Program-made: the position numbers and the translations under genes
Shown: one piece after another, positions 1-6,777 of the stretch
Layout of the letters: every line of letters starts with the position of its first letter
Position numbering within the stretch: position 1 is the first letter of the stretch
The notes under the pieces: generated by a model
What the model was told of the DNA's origin: nothing
Databases searched by the model: none
The model's input: the letters and a program-made list of their open reading frames with translations, nothing else
Source of the DNA: QHXN01 sp040509515
GTDB taxonomy: Bacteria > Acidobacteriota > Blastocatellia > Pyrinomonadales > Pyrinomonadaceae
NCBI GenBank assembly: GCA_040509515.1
Contig: JBEVKV010000589.1
Span: forward strand, 1-14,047
Length of the DNA stretch: 14,047 nt
Reading direction: 5' to 3'

Positions 1-2
1 TT

Positions 3-30
3 GGAACTTTGAACTTGAAACTTTGAACTA
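3..30. repeat. Heptanucleotide direct repeat array (4 units) at a stop codon
   Basis: Four consecutive degenerate 7-mers are visible: GGAACTT, TGAACTT, GAAACTT and TGAACTA. The last unit supplies the stop codon (CTA at 28-30, read TAG on the minus strand) of the AlbA_2 gene. The array sits at the window edge, so any further units or a matching inverted arm cannot be seen. It is much richer in A/T than its surroundings. Heptameric short tandem repeats of this general kind (STRRs) are known from cyanobacteria; membership of any named family here is not established. Confidence 0.7.
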
Positions 31-1353
31 ACCGCCGTATATACGGACGCGGAACTCGTCGTTGACGGTGTGGATTTCGTACTTGCGTCCCGAGAAGAGG
101 CTCGACTCGCGGAGCAGCATCGGCAGTCCGCCCGTCGGGAGCCGGAGTCCGTAGGCGGGGCTCGTGAAGATGGAGGCGGTCTGCGGGTTGAGCCGCTGCT
201 GGACGCCGTAGCGAATGGCGCGCTGCATGGCGGGCGCGAAGCCGGCCGTGCGGCGCGGGTTCGTCACCTCGATGGAGTTGTCGAAGACGTTGACGCGCGT
301 CGCCACCCCGGCGAGCGCGAGGTCGCGGTGCGCGAGCGCGTTGGCGAGCGCTTCGAGCAGCGCGCCGCGGTGGTAGTTGGCGCGCGGCACGACGGGCGAC
401 TCCCCGGCCGCGGCGTCGTCGGCGCGCGCGCGCGGCGGGCGCTTGTCCCAGAGGTCGCAGTAGCGCTCGACGAAACGTAAGCAGGACTCGAAGAGCGTGT
501 GGAGGTTGCCGCCCAGCTCGACCGACTCGACCTTCGGCGACTGCGTCGTGTCGCCCGCGTAGCGCGCGGCCAGTACGTGCGAGCGCGGGAGCAGTTCGGC
601 GACGCGCTCGTCGCGGCCGAAGAGCAAGAGCCCGGCGACCGTCGGGGCCACGCGCTCCGTGAGCGAGCCGATGGAGGCCGGCACCGCGAGCAACAGGTCG
701 CGCTCAAGCACCTCGGCGGTCGGGTAGGCCGCGCCCGCGCGCGGCGGCGTGTAGGCGTCGGGCTCGAACTCGCGCACGAAGCTCCACAGGTGCGCCTCGT
801 CCACGTCGGCGACCTCCGCGCCGAGCGCCGCGACGTTCTCGTAAAACAGCGGGCGCGTCTCGTCGAGCAGCGCCGACAGCTCCTCGCGCGTGGCCTCGTG
901 CTTCTCCGCGCCGACGCGCAGGAAGTAGCGCCCGTCGGTCGTCCGGTAAGGCCGCCGCTTCCCGTCCACGTCGAGCGCGACGACGCGCAGCCCCGAGTCG
1001 AACGAGATGATGTCGATGAAGGGAAAGAGCGACGGGTACACGTCCTCGCGGCAGATGCGCACCAGCTCGTCGCGGACGGCGTCGGCGTCGTCGAGCCCCT
1101 CGACGCGCAGGTTGTCGTTGACGCCGAAGACGATGACGCCGCCGCCCGTGTTGGCGAGCGCGACGATGCCCTGCGCGATGCGCTCTGGGTTCGAGAGCTT
1201 GACCTTGAGTTCGAGGAAGGTGTCTTCGCCGCCGCGGACGAGCGCCATCAGCTCCGACCGCGAGGTCTGAGGCGCGGGCGTGGTCAGGTAGTCCTGGAAA
1301 GAGCGCACCGAGGAGGTCTCGTGACGCTGGTGTCTGAATTTTCTGCGAGCCAT
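28..1353 (-). CDS. Schlafen AlbA_2-domain putative ATP-binding/DNA-binding regulator
   Basis: A 441-residue protein. Residues about 43-165 look like the Schlafen AlbA_2 domain: an E-D-T-F-L-E-L-K start, then V-A-L-A-N-T-G-G-G and V-F-G-V-N-D. The C-terminal half resembles the GHKL-like ATPase region (HATPase_c_4) of the same COG2865-type proteins: an N-box-like EALANALAHRD at 334-344, then VFDNSIEVTNP at 357-366 and a TGGLP near 407-411. Such proteins are commonly annotated as transcriptional regulators or ATP-binding proteins, but their biochemical role is poorly defined and I infer no specific target. The ATG at 1353 gives a basic, Arg-rich N-terminal extension before the domain; no clear Shine-Dalgarno precedes it. 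The gene follows the permease gene on the same strand after 68 bases, so it may be co-transcribed. Its stop codon lies in a heptamer repeat. Confidence 0.88.
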   Translation of the reverse strand: MARRKFRHQRHETSSVRSFQDYLTTPAPQTSRSELMALVRGGEDTFLELKVKLSNPERIAQGIVALANTGGGVIVFGVNDNLRVEGLDDADAVRDELVRICREDVYPSLFPFIDIISFDSGLRVVALDVDGKRRPYRTTDGRYFLRVGAEKHEATREELSALLDETRPLFYENVAALGAEVADVDEAHLWSFVREFEPDAYTPPRAGAAYPTAEVLERDLLLAVPASIGSLTERVAPTVAGLLLFGRDERVAELLPRSHVLAARYAGDTTQSPKVESVELGGNLHTLFESCLRFVERYCDLWDKRPPRARADDAAAGESPVVPRANYHRGALLEALANALAHRDLALAGVATRVNVFDNSIEVTNPRRTAGFAPAMQRAIRYGVQQRLNPQTASIFTSPAYGLRLPTGGLPMLLRESSLFSGRKYEIHTVNDEFRVRIYGG

Positions 1354-1361
1354 TTGTGTAA

Positions 1362-1386
1362 GGGCGGGGCTCTCACTCGCCCGCCC
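1362..1386. other. GC-rich hairpin in the permease/AlbA_2 spacer
   Basis: The 68-base spacer between the two minus-strand genes holds a 7-bp inverted repeat, GGGCGGG (1362-1368) with CCCGCCC (1380-1386), around an 11-base loop. It begins 8 bases upstream of the AlbA_2 start codon on the minus strand. There is no following T-run, so a rho-independent terminator is not supported. It could attenuate or modulate translation of the downstream gene, but could equally be chance in such GC-rich DNA. Confidence 0.3.
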
Positions 1387-1421
1387 GGACGCCCGACGGC
1401 GGCGTCACTGGATTAGGACTT

Positions 1422-3113
1422 TCAACCTATGATCTCGCCGTCCTCGCCGCCGTCGCGGCCGGTGACGGCTTCGAGTATGGCCAGCTCGCGCCGCTCAAGC
1501 TGTCGCCCCTGAAGCGGGAGCACGAGCACGTAGAATACAACGGAAACAAGCGCAAACGCGGCGAGTATAACATACTTGACCGCGTGGCTCTCGGCGAAGT
1601 GCCCGGCCGCGATGGCCGCGGCCGGCGGCACGAGCAGCAGGAAGAAGACCGGCACCAGCATCAGCCCCGCCACGCCCGAGCGGTTCATCCGCTTGCCGAA
1701 CTGCACGCGCTTCGGGAACTGCGCGGAGAGCCAGTTGCCGATGGCCCCGAACAGTCCGGCCGTCGTCACGAAGGCGAGCAGCGCGAAGACGAGCGTGCGC
1801 GGCGTCAGGTCGCCGAGGACGAGCCCGCCGACCACGACGCCGGCCGCGACGAGCAGCAGCGCGACGAGCGTCAACGCCGCGTTCTTCGCCAGCAGCACCG
1901 TGCGCCGGCTCACCGGCGAGAGCACGAGCGCGCGCATCCCCGCCCCGTCGTAGCCGAACAGGTTGGTCGAGAGCGGCGAGACGAGCATGAAGATGTAGAT
2001 GACGCTGAAGACCGCGCCCGCGCCCTCGGCGTACGGCGTGAATGACATGTTCCAAGGCCCCTCTCGCCGGCCGCTCATCCCCGCCGGCCCGAGCCTCAAA
2101 ACAATCGTCAGCCCGACCGCCATCACCGCGATGACGCGGAGCTGCGCGTTCCTCAAAGCGTAGCGCACCTCCTTCTCGAAGAGCGCCGAGAACTGCGGCG
2201 ACAGGAGCGGCAACTGCCAGCCCGCGTAAGCCTCCGCGCCCGCCTCCGCCACGCACGCCGGACGCTTCTTCGCGCCGCCGCCGCCGATCCCGAGCGCCGT
2301 GCGGCGCGCGACGCGGTAGGCGAGCAGCACGCAGACGGCCGTGTATGCGACGAGCACGACCAGCGACGTGGCGAGCGCGCCGCCGCCTTCGGGGAAGAGC
2401 CCGCGCGCGAGCCCGTCGGCCGCCGCGCCCGGCGGCGTCCAGCGCGTAAACCCGAGCTTCGCCGAGTGGCGTTCGAGCAGCGGCATCAACTGCCCCATCA
2501 GCACGCCCATCATGCCGGCCGCCGCGCCGAGCACCGCGAGAACAGTCTCGCCGCGCGTCCGCCGCGCGCGCATCAACGCGCCGACGCCCACCGACAACAG
2601 CTTCGAGAGCGAGAGCCCGAACGCGACCGCGAGCGACGAGACGGCGAGCCCCGCCCACGGCCTCCCCGCCCCGAGCCCCGCGCCCGCGCCCATCGCCACG
2701 AGCGACGGCGCGATGAAGAGGAAAGTGAGGCTCGTCAGGTCGCTCAAAAAGTCGAAGGCGAAGAGCTTGCCGAGCGAGACCGGGTAGAGCAGCATCCGCG
2801 CCGGCTCGAACCGGCTGCCGCCGCCGAGCGCGAGCGGCATCATCGCCCAGATGATGAAGGCGAGCGTGAAGAGAAAGAGCAGGACGACGTAGGCGGCCGC
2901 CTTCGAGCGCCCCTCGCCCGGCGGCAGCCCCGCCACGCTCGCCGCGAGAAAGTAAGCGCCCGCGCCCACGGCCGCCGCCATCAGCAGCGAGACGGCGAGG
3001 CCCGCCAGCAGACCCAGCAGCGCCGCCGCGCGCCCCGCCACGGCCCTCCGCGAACGCAGAGAGTTTCGCAGCAGCGTCCACTTCAACCACACCAGCGCGA
3101 AGAGTTGTGCCAT
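1422..3113 (-). CDS. ABC-2-like exporter permease, multi-pass membrane protein
   Basis: A 563-residue, strongly hydrophobic protein with roughly ten to twelve predicted membrane segments, starting with a long Ala/Leu-rich helix after a basic RNSLRSRR stretch and ending with a charged cytoplasmic tail rich in E, D and G. A central segment, NLFGYDGAGMRALVLSP followed by SRRTVLLAKN, resembles the conserved cytoplasmic loop of putative ABC exporter permeases (N-x-F-G-x-D-G-x-G, L-L-L-S-P). The substrate is unknown. No ATPase gene is in the window; the upstream neighbour is divergent, so a cognate ATPase must be encoded elsewhere. I chose ATG 3113 over the in-frame GTG at 3158, because the extra 15 residues (MAYYNAGKAGGAERL) are poorly membrane-like and overlap the likely promoter. 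A GAAAG stretch just upstream is only a weak ribosome-binding site. Confidence 0.85.
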   Translation of the reverse strand: MAQLFALVWLKWTLLRNSLRSRRAVAGRAAALLGLLAGLAVSLLMAAAVGAGAYFLAASVAGLPPGEGRSKAAAYVVLLFLFTLAFIIWAMMPLALGGGSRFEPARMLLYPVSLGKLFAFDFLSDLTSLTFLFIAPSLVAMGAGAGLGAGRPWAGLAVSSLAVAFGLSLSKLLSVGVGALMRARRTRGETVLAVLGAAAGMMGVLMGQLMPLLERHSAKLGFTRWTPPGAAADGLARGLFPEGGGALATSLVVLVAYTAVCVLLAYRVARRTALGIGGGGAKKRPACVAEAGAEAYAGWQLPLLSPQFSALFEKEVRYALRNAQLRVIAVMAVGLTIVLRLGPAGMSGRREGPWNMSFTPYAEGAGAVFSVIYIFMLVSPLSTNLFGYDGAGMRALVLSPVSRRTVLLAKNAALTLVALLLVAAGVVVGGLVLGDLTPRTLVFALLAFVTTAGLFGAIGNWLSAQFPKRVQFGKRMNRSGVAGLMLVPVFFLLLVPPAAAIAAGHFAESHAVKYVILAAFALVSVVFYVLVLPLQGRQLERRELAILEAVTGRDGGEDGEIIG

Positions 3114-3145
3114 AAGTCTTTCGGCCCCGCCCGCCTTCCCGGCGT

Positions 3146-3152
3146 TATAATA
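3146..3152. promoter_or_regulatory. Divergent -10 promoter patch between permease and secreted protein genes
   Basis: TATAAT (3146-3151) on the plus strand is a consensus -10 box, and the same AT patch read on the minus strand gives TATTAT (3152-3147). It is an AT-rich island in a very GC-rich gap between divergent start codons (3113 minus, 3176 plus). No convincing -35 is seen on either strand. If used on the plus strand, the leader before ATG 3176 would be under about 20 bases. Face-to-face use would couple or compete the two transcripts. Confidence 0.42.
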
Positions 3153-3175
3153 CGCCACCGTGTCGGTTGCGTGTC

Positions 3176-4330
3176 ATGGCTTTGAACTTAAAACATAGGA
3201 CGAGGGCGGCCGTCCTCTTAACGACGGTGATGACGCTGTGTCTGCTCGCGCCGGCCGCGCCGTGCGTGGCGCGCGAGTCGAAGGCGTCGCGGCCACTTTG
3301 GCCCGGGTCGCGCTTTACGGCCGCCGACCGCGCGCGCGCCGTCCGCCGCGGGCTCGACTTCATCTACCTGACGGCGCGCGATTCGTCGAACTTCGAGGTC
3401 TACGGGAGCGACTATCTCTGGTGCTTCTACACAATCGGCGAGAGCGTGAGCGATTCGGGCGTGCGCGCGTCGGCGCGGCGCATGGGGCTTGAGCGCGCGC
3501 GACACTGGCGGCGCACGCACCAACGCCTGCCCGAAGACGCGGACGCGCACGCGGTCATCGACTACGCCTTCGGCGCGGACGCCGCCGACAGCCTCGGGCT
3601 CAAAGACCCGAGGCTCAAACTCCAGCTACGCCGCGCGGCCGCGCGCTTCGGCGCGCTCGACTTCATGCTCTTCGACCCGCGCACGGAACCGCCGCCGCGC
3701 GACGTTCCCGCCGAGTGCGAGGCCGACCGCGCGTGGAACCCGCGCGGCGCGAGCCTCTGCCGGCGCTGCGGACGCGCTTTAAAGATGCGCACGCCTCAGG
3801 ACGTTTGGTACGACGCGCTGATTACGGCCTACGTCGGCGAGCGCTACGGCGTCAACCTCGGCGCGTCCTACGCCGAAGTGCTCGGCTGGCTCCCCTCCTT
3901 GCGCCCGCACAGAGGCCCCGACTCGCCCGAATTCTACGACACGGTCTACGCGGTGACGCACGTCGTCTACACGCTCAACGACTACGGCCAGCGGCGCGTC
4001 CCGCCGAGCCTGCTGCCCGAAGAGTTCACGTTCCTCAAATCGAATCTGCGCGCGGCCGTCGCGGCCGAAGACGCAGACATGCTCGGCGAGTTCATGGACA
4101 CGCTGCGCGCCTTCGGCCTCACGGACGCCGACGCCGAGATAAGGGAGGGCGCGGAGTATCTGCTCGCGCGCCAGAACGCGGACGGGAGTTGGGGCGACCC
4201 CGCCGCGAGAGACATCTACAAGCGTTACCACCCGACGTGGAACGCGGTCGCGGCGCTCAGCAACTACGCCTGGCGCAACGACGCGCCCGGCGCGCGGAGG
4301 CTCCGCCTGCTGCGCGGGCTCGGGCGGTGA
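3176..4330 (+). CDS. Secreted alpha/alpha-toroid-like protein of unknown function
   Basis: A 384-residue protein from ATG 3176. The N-terminus is a Sec signal peptide: basic KHRTR, a hydrophobic run AAVLLTTVMTLCLLAPAA, and a plausible signal peptidase I site after C-V-A. Near the C-terminus, QNADGSWG (333-340) matches the QW-type motif (Q-x3-G-x-W) of the prenyltransferase/squalene-cyclase alpha/alpha toroid fold, followed by a Y-H-P-T-W-N-A-V-A-A-L helix typical of such repeats. Only one such motif is clear and no cyclase catalytic DxDD is seen, so enzymatic cyclase activity is not supported. Three Cys (C181, C195, C198, the last two as CRRCG) could bind metal or form a disulfide. An in-frame TTG at 3167 would add three residues. 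No Shine-Dalgarno is visible. The first codons (TTG AAC TTA AAA CAT AGG) are AT-rich and atypical and match the repeat at 3-30. Function unrecognised. Confidence 0.78.
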   Translation: MALNLKHRTRAAVLLTTVMTLCLLAPAAPCVARESKASRPLWPGSRFTAADRARAVRRGLDFIYLTARDSSNFEVYGSDYLWCFYTIGESVSDSGVRASARRMGLERARHWRRTHQRLPEDADAHAVIDYAFGADAADSLGLKDPRLKLQLRRAAARFGALDFMLFDPRTEPPPRDVPAECEADRAWNPRGASLCRRCGRALKMRTPQDVWYDALITAYVGERYGVNLGASYAEVLGWLPSLRPHRGPDSPEFYDTVYAVTHVVYTLNDYGQRRVPPSLLPEEFTFLKSNLRAAVAAEDADMLGEFMDTLRAFGLTDADAEIREGAEYLLARQNADGSWGDPAARDIYKRYHPTWNAVAALSNYAWRNDAPGARRLRLLRGLGR

Positions 4331-4380
4331 CGGCGCGGCCGCGAAGCGTTAAAATTCGCGACGCGCGATACTAAACAGAG

Positions 4381-4385
4381 AGGAG
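4381..4385 (+). promoter_or_regulatory. Strong ribosome-binding site of the DinB/DUF1572 gene
   Basis: AGGAG lies 7 bases before ATG 4393. It is one of the best Shine-Dalgarno matches in the window and fixes the start. The 62-base gap before the gene also has a weak 6-bp inverted repeat, CGCGAA (4340-4345) with TTCGCG (4355-4360), and AT patches at 4350-4355 and 4367-4372 that could be -10 boxes but have no recognisable -35. Confidence 0.75.
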
Positions 4386-4392
4386 ACGAAAG

Positions 4393-4932
4393 ATGACAGA
4401 CTCGCTCGCCGAGCATTATTTAGAGGACGCCGCGAAGGTCTTTCGCAATCAGAAGAGGCTCGCCGACGGCGCGGTCGCGCAGGTCAGCGACGAAGAGTTC
4501 TTCCGCGCCATCGACCCGGAGTCGAACAGCCTCGCCCTCATCATGAAGCACATGGCCGGCAACATGCGCTCGCGCTGGACGGACTTCCTGACGACCGACG
4601 GCGAGAAACCCGACCGCCATCGCGACTCCGAATTTATCGTCGAGGGCGAAGACCGCGCCGCCGTCCTCGAACGCTGGGAGGCGGGCTGGCGCATGCTCTT
4701 CGACACGCTCGCGTCGCTCAAGGGCGTCGACCCCATGCGCACCGTCACCATCCGCGGCGAGCCGCACACCGTCGTCATGGCCGTCAACCGGCAGCTCTCG
4801 CACTACGGCCAGCACACGGGGCAGATCGTCTTCCTCGCCAAGCACCTCCGCTCGTCCGCGTGGAAGACGCTCAGCATCGCGCGCGGCGAGTCGGGGACGT
4901 TTAACGAGAAGATGGAGAAGGGGCGTCCTTAG
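4393..4932 (+). CDS. DinB-superfamily protein, DUF1572
   Basis: A 179-residue protein of the four-helix DinB/YfiT-like metalloenzyme fold, DUF1572 branch. The three expected metal-ligand histidines are present: H53 in LIMKHMAGNMRSRW, and H137 and H141 in LSHYGQHTGQIVFLAKHL. An F-L-T-T-D-G-E-K-P-D-R segment after the first His helix is typical of DUF1572. Members are cytosolic; characterised relatives of the superfamily are thiol-dependent transferases or hydrolases (for example with bacillithiol or mycothiol), but no substrate can be assigned here. It is full length for the family. Its TAG is immediately followed by the folK ATG without a spacer, so translational coupling is likely, although no functional link with folate synthesis is known. 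Confidence 0.92.
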   Translation: MTDSLAEHYLEDAAKVFRNQKRLADGAVAQVSDEEFFRAIDPESNSLALIMKHMAGNMRSRWTDFLTTDGEKPDRHRDSEFIVEGEDRAAVLERWEAGWRMLFDTLASLKGVDPMRTVTIRGEPHTVVMAVNRQLSHYGQHTGQIVFLAKHLRSSAWKTLSIARGESGTFNEKMEKGRP

Positions 4933-5454
4933 ATGTCCGCGGCGCGTGGAGACGAGACGGTTCGCGCGTACGTCGGGATGGGCTCGAACCTCGGCGACCG
5001 CGCGGGGAACCTGCTCGCCGGCGTGCGCGGGATGCTCGCGGCGAACCTCGGCGTCGAGCGCCTCTCGTCCGTCTACGAGACCGACCCGGTCGGCGTCGAA
5101 GAGGAGCAGCCCGCCTTCCTCAACGTGGTGGCCCGGCTTTGCGCGCCGCTCCCGCCGCCCGTGGAGTTGCTCCGCGTGCTGCTCGACGTAGAGCACGACG
5201 CCGGCCGCCGCCGCACACGCCCGCTCGCGCCGCGCACGCTCGACCTCGACCTCCTGCTCTACGGCGACGAGCGTTTGGAGACGGACGTGCTCACGCTCCC
5301 GCACCCGCGCCTGCACCAGCGCCGCTTCGTCCTCGCGCCGCTGGCCGAACTCGCGCCGCACGCGCGCCACCCCGTGCTCGGCAAGACCTTCGCCGAACTC
5401 CTCGCCGCCGCCGGCGACGATTCCCGCGTCGAACTGTGGACGCCGGGGCGGTAG
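4933..5454 (+). CDS. folK: 2-amino-4-hydroxy-6-hydroxymethyldihydropteridine pyrophosphokinase (HPPK)
   Basis: A 173-residue cytosolic enzyme that transfers pyrophosphate from ATP to 6-hydroxymethyl-7,8-dihydropterin in folate synthesis. Family motifs are all visible in order: GMGSNLGD (15-22), SSVYETDPVG (45-54), EQPAFLNVV (58-66), GRRRTRPLAPRTLDLDLLLYG (91-111) with the two Mg-binding aspartates D104 and D106, and LPHPRLHQRRFVLAPLAEL (122-140). The usual W-G-P before R-T-L-D is L-A-P here. It is full length. The start codon directly abuts the upstream stop. A G/A-rich stretch, AGAAGGGG, about 10 bases upstream can act as ribosome-binding site inside the previous gene. No folB or folP is nearby; the next genes are pantothenate genes, and PanB uses a folate cofactor. 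Confidence 0.96.
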   Translation: MSAARGDETVRAYVGMGSNLGDRAGNLLAGVRGMLAANLGVERLSSVYETDPVGVEEEQPAFLNVVARLCAPLPPPVELLRVLLDVEHDAGRRRTRPLAPRTLDLDLLLYGDERLETDVLTLPHPRLHQRRFVLAPLAELAPHARHPVLGKTFAELLAAAGDDSRVELWTPGR

Positions 5455-5466
5455 GATGCTTTTCCC

Positions 5467-5494
5467 TTGCCCCTCCGCCGGGGGCTGCTATAAT
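5467..5494 (+). promoter_or_regulatory. Sigma70-like promoter of the small ORF-panB-panC unit
   Basis: TTGCCC (5467-5472), a 16-base spacer, and a perfect TATAAT (5489-5494) lie just after the folK stop. Expected transcription start is about 5501. It precedes the 70-residue ORF (5549), panB and panC, which have no other obvious promoter among them. The same form, TTGC-N2-N16-TATAAT, recurs at 7734-7761. This suggests folK ends one transcription unit and the pantothenate genes start another. Confidence 0.58.
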
Positions 5495-5548
5495 TTGGCG
5501 CTCTCAAATTTGCCGACCTGAGTAGCGCGAGCGTACACTATCGCCAAC

Positions 5549-5761
5549 ATGCGCCGCCGAACACTTCTGCTGCTGGCCGCCGGGTTGTTAGCTTACTTCA
5601 TCGGAGCGACCGTCCGCGTCTACCTCCGCCCCGAGGGCGAGTTGTGTAGCTGCCGCGAGACGGGCTGCCGCATCCTCGCCGTCGTCGAGAACCCGCGCCC
5701 GGCGCTCCGACGCCCGCACAAGGCCGCCCAATTCCTCGTCGCGCCTTTCTGCTCCGACTAG
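5549..5761 (+). CDS. Small membrane-anchored Cys-containing protein, unknown function
   Basis: A 70-residue ORF with a short basic start (MRRR), one hydrophobic helix at about 4-24 (signal anchor or uncleaved signal peptide), then a soluble tail carrying C33, C35 and C40 (CSCRETGC) and C68 near the end. The tail would be periplasmic. The Cys cluster could bind a metal or form disulfides, but I recognise no family. Support as a gene: it follows the promoter at 5467-5494 by about 48 bases, sits co-directionally 34 bases before panB, and has a classic N-terminal anchor. Against: it is short, and no Shine-Dalgarno is visible before the ATG. It could instead be a leader region for panB. Confidence 0.5.
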   Translation: MRRRTLLLLAAGLLAYFIGATVRVYLRPEGELCSCRETGCRILAVVENPRPALRRPHKAAQFLVAPFCSD

Positions 5762-5795
5762 CCGAACCGGAAAGCCCAGAGGGAACAGTCACACA

Positions 5796-6692
5796 ATGGT
5801 CTACCTGAAACAGCAGCGCCCCGAGAAGGTCACGGTGCCCGCCGTCCGCGCGAGCAAGTCGCGCGGCGAGAAGCTGGTCTGCCTGACCGCCTACGACTAC
5901 CCGACCGCGCGCATCGTGGACGAGGCCGGCACCGACCTCATCCTCGTCGGCGACTCTCTGGGCAACGTCGTGCTCGGCTACGACTCGACCGTGCCCGTCA
6001 CGCTCGAAGACATGCTCCACCACACGCGCGCCGTCCGGCGCGGCGTCGAGCGCGCGCTGCTGGTCGCCGACATGCCCTACGGCACGTACCACACCGGCGC
6101 GGACGACGCCGTCCGCGCCGCGCTCCGGCTGGTGAAGGAGGGCGGCGCGGAGGCCGTCAAGCTCGAAGGCGGGCGCAACCGCGTCGAAGTCATCCGCCGG
6201 CTCGTCGCCGAAGAGATTCCCGTGATGGGGCACGTCGGGCTGACGCCGCAGTCTTTGAACAAGCTCGGCGGCTACCGCCTTCAGGCGAAGACGGCCGACG
6301 CGGCGCGCGCGCTCGTCGACGACGCGCTGATGCTTGAGGAGGCGGGCGTCTTCGCCGTCGTGCTCGAAGTCGTCCCGCGCGAGATCGCGCGCGAGGTGAC
6401 GGCGGCGCTCCACATCCCGACCGTCGGCATCGGCGCGGGCCCCGATTGCGACGCGCAGATTCTCGTCACGCACGACCTGCTCGGCCTCTCGTTCAGCCAG
6501 ACCAGCCCGCGCTTCGTCCGCCAGTACGCTTCTTTGCGCGACGCGATGGGCGAGGCCATCCAGACTTACGCCGACGACGTGCGCTCCGGCGCCTTCCCTT
6601 CCGAACAGGAGTCCTACCCGCTCCCCGCCGACGCCGCCGCCGAACTCGGCCTCAAGCGCGACGCGGGCGACAAGGAGAACCAACAGCCGTAA
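5796..6692 (+). CDS. panB: 3-methyl-2-oxobutanoate hydroxymethyltransferase (ketopantoate hydroxymethyltransferase)
   Basis: A 298-residue cytosolic enzyme making ketopantoate from 2-oxoisovalerate with 5,10-methylene-tetrahydrofolate, the first step of pantothenate/CoA synthesis. Visible family features: LTAYDYPTARIVDEAG (30-45), VGDSLGNVVLGYDSTVPVTL (51-70) with Mg ligand D53, ADMPYGTY (91-98) with D92, VKLEGG (121-126) with E124, MGHVGLTPQS (144-153), and the catalytic-base region LEVVPREIA (190-198) with E191, then GIGAG (211-215). An N-terminal extension of about 20 residues precedes the core. An AGAGGG (5778-5783) upstream is a somewhat distant ribosome-binding site. The stop codon TAA (6690-6692) lies inside the left arm of a 32-bp inverted repeat, so the last codon and stop are part of the repeat. 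Confidence 0.97.
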   Translation: MVYLKQQRPEKVTVPAVRASKSRGEKLVCLTAYDYPTARIVDEAGTDLILVGDSLGNVVLGYDSTVPVTLEDMLHHTRAVRRGVERALLVADMPYGTYHTGADDAVRAALRLVKEGGAEAVKLEGGRNRVEVIRRLVAEEIPVMGHVGLTPQSLNKLGGYRLQAKTADAARALVDDALMLEEAGVFAVVLEVVPREIAREVTAALHIPTVGIGAGPDCDAQILVTHDLLGLSFSQTSPRFVRQYASLRDAMGEAIQTYADDVRSGAFPSEQESYPLPADAAAELGLKRDAGDKENQQP

Positions 6693-6766
6693 ATCGTAAA
6701 CCGTAAACCGTGACGAGAAAGAGAGGCGTTCTTCTCTCGTCACGGTTTACGGTTTACGATTTACGG
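6687..6766. repeat. Perfect 32-bp inverted repeat built of heptamers, filling the panB-panC gap
   Basis: Left arm 6687-6718 and right arm 6735-6766 are exact reverse complements over 32 bases, with a 16-base loop (6719-6734). Each arm is made of 7-mers: CCGTAAA, TCGTAAA, CCGTAAA, CCGTGAC on the left; GTCACGG, TTTACGG, TTTACGA, TTTACGG on the right. The left arm contains the last sense codon and the stop of panB. The right arm ends 11 bases before the panC ATG. As RNA this would be a very stable hairpin. There is no T-tract, so a classical terminator is not indicated. It is AT-richer than the flanking genes, consistent with an inserted repeat. Confidence 0.95.
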
Positions 6767-6777
6767 TCTGCCGACCT

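Noticed and set aside
3114..3158. GTG start giving 15 extra residues on the permease
   Set aside because: It overlaps the AT-rich promoter patch, and the added residues are not typical of the membrane protein N-terminus; ATG 3113 is more plausible.
3239..3280. Possible lipobox in the secreted protein (AAPC)
   Set aside because: Pro immediately before the Cys does not fit a lipoprotein signal; a signal peptidase I site after C-V-A fits better.
6687..6766. Rho-independent terminator after panB
   Set aside because: No T-tract after the stem, arms of heptamers, and panC is an expected operon partner directly downstream.
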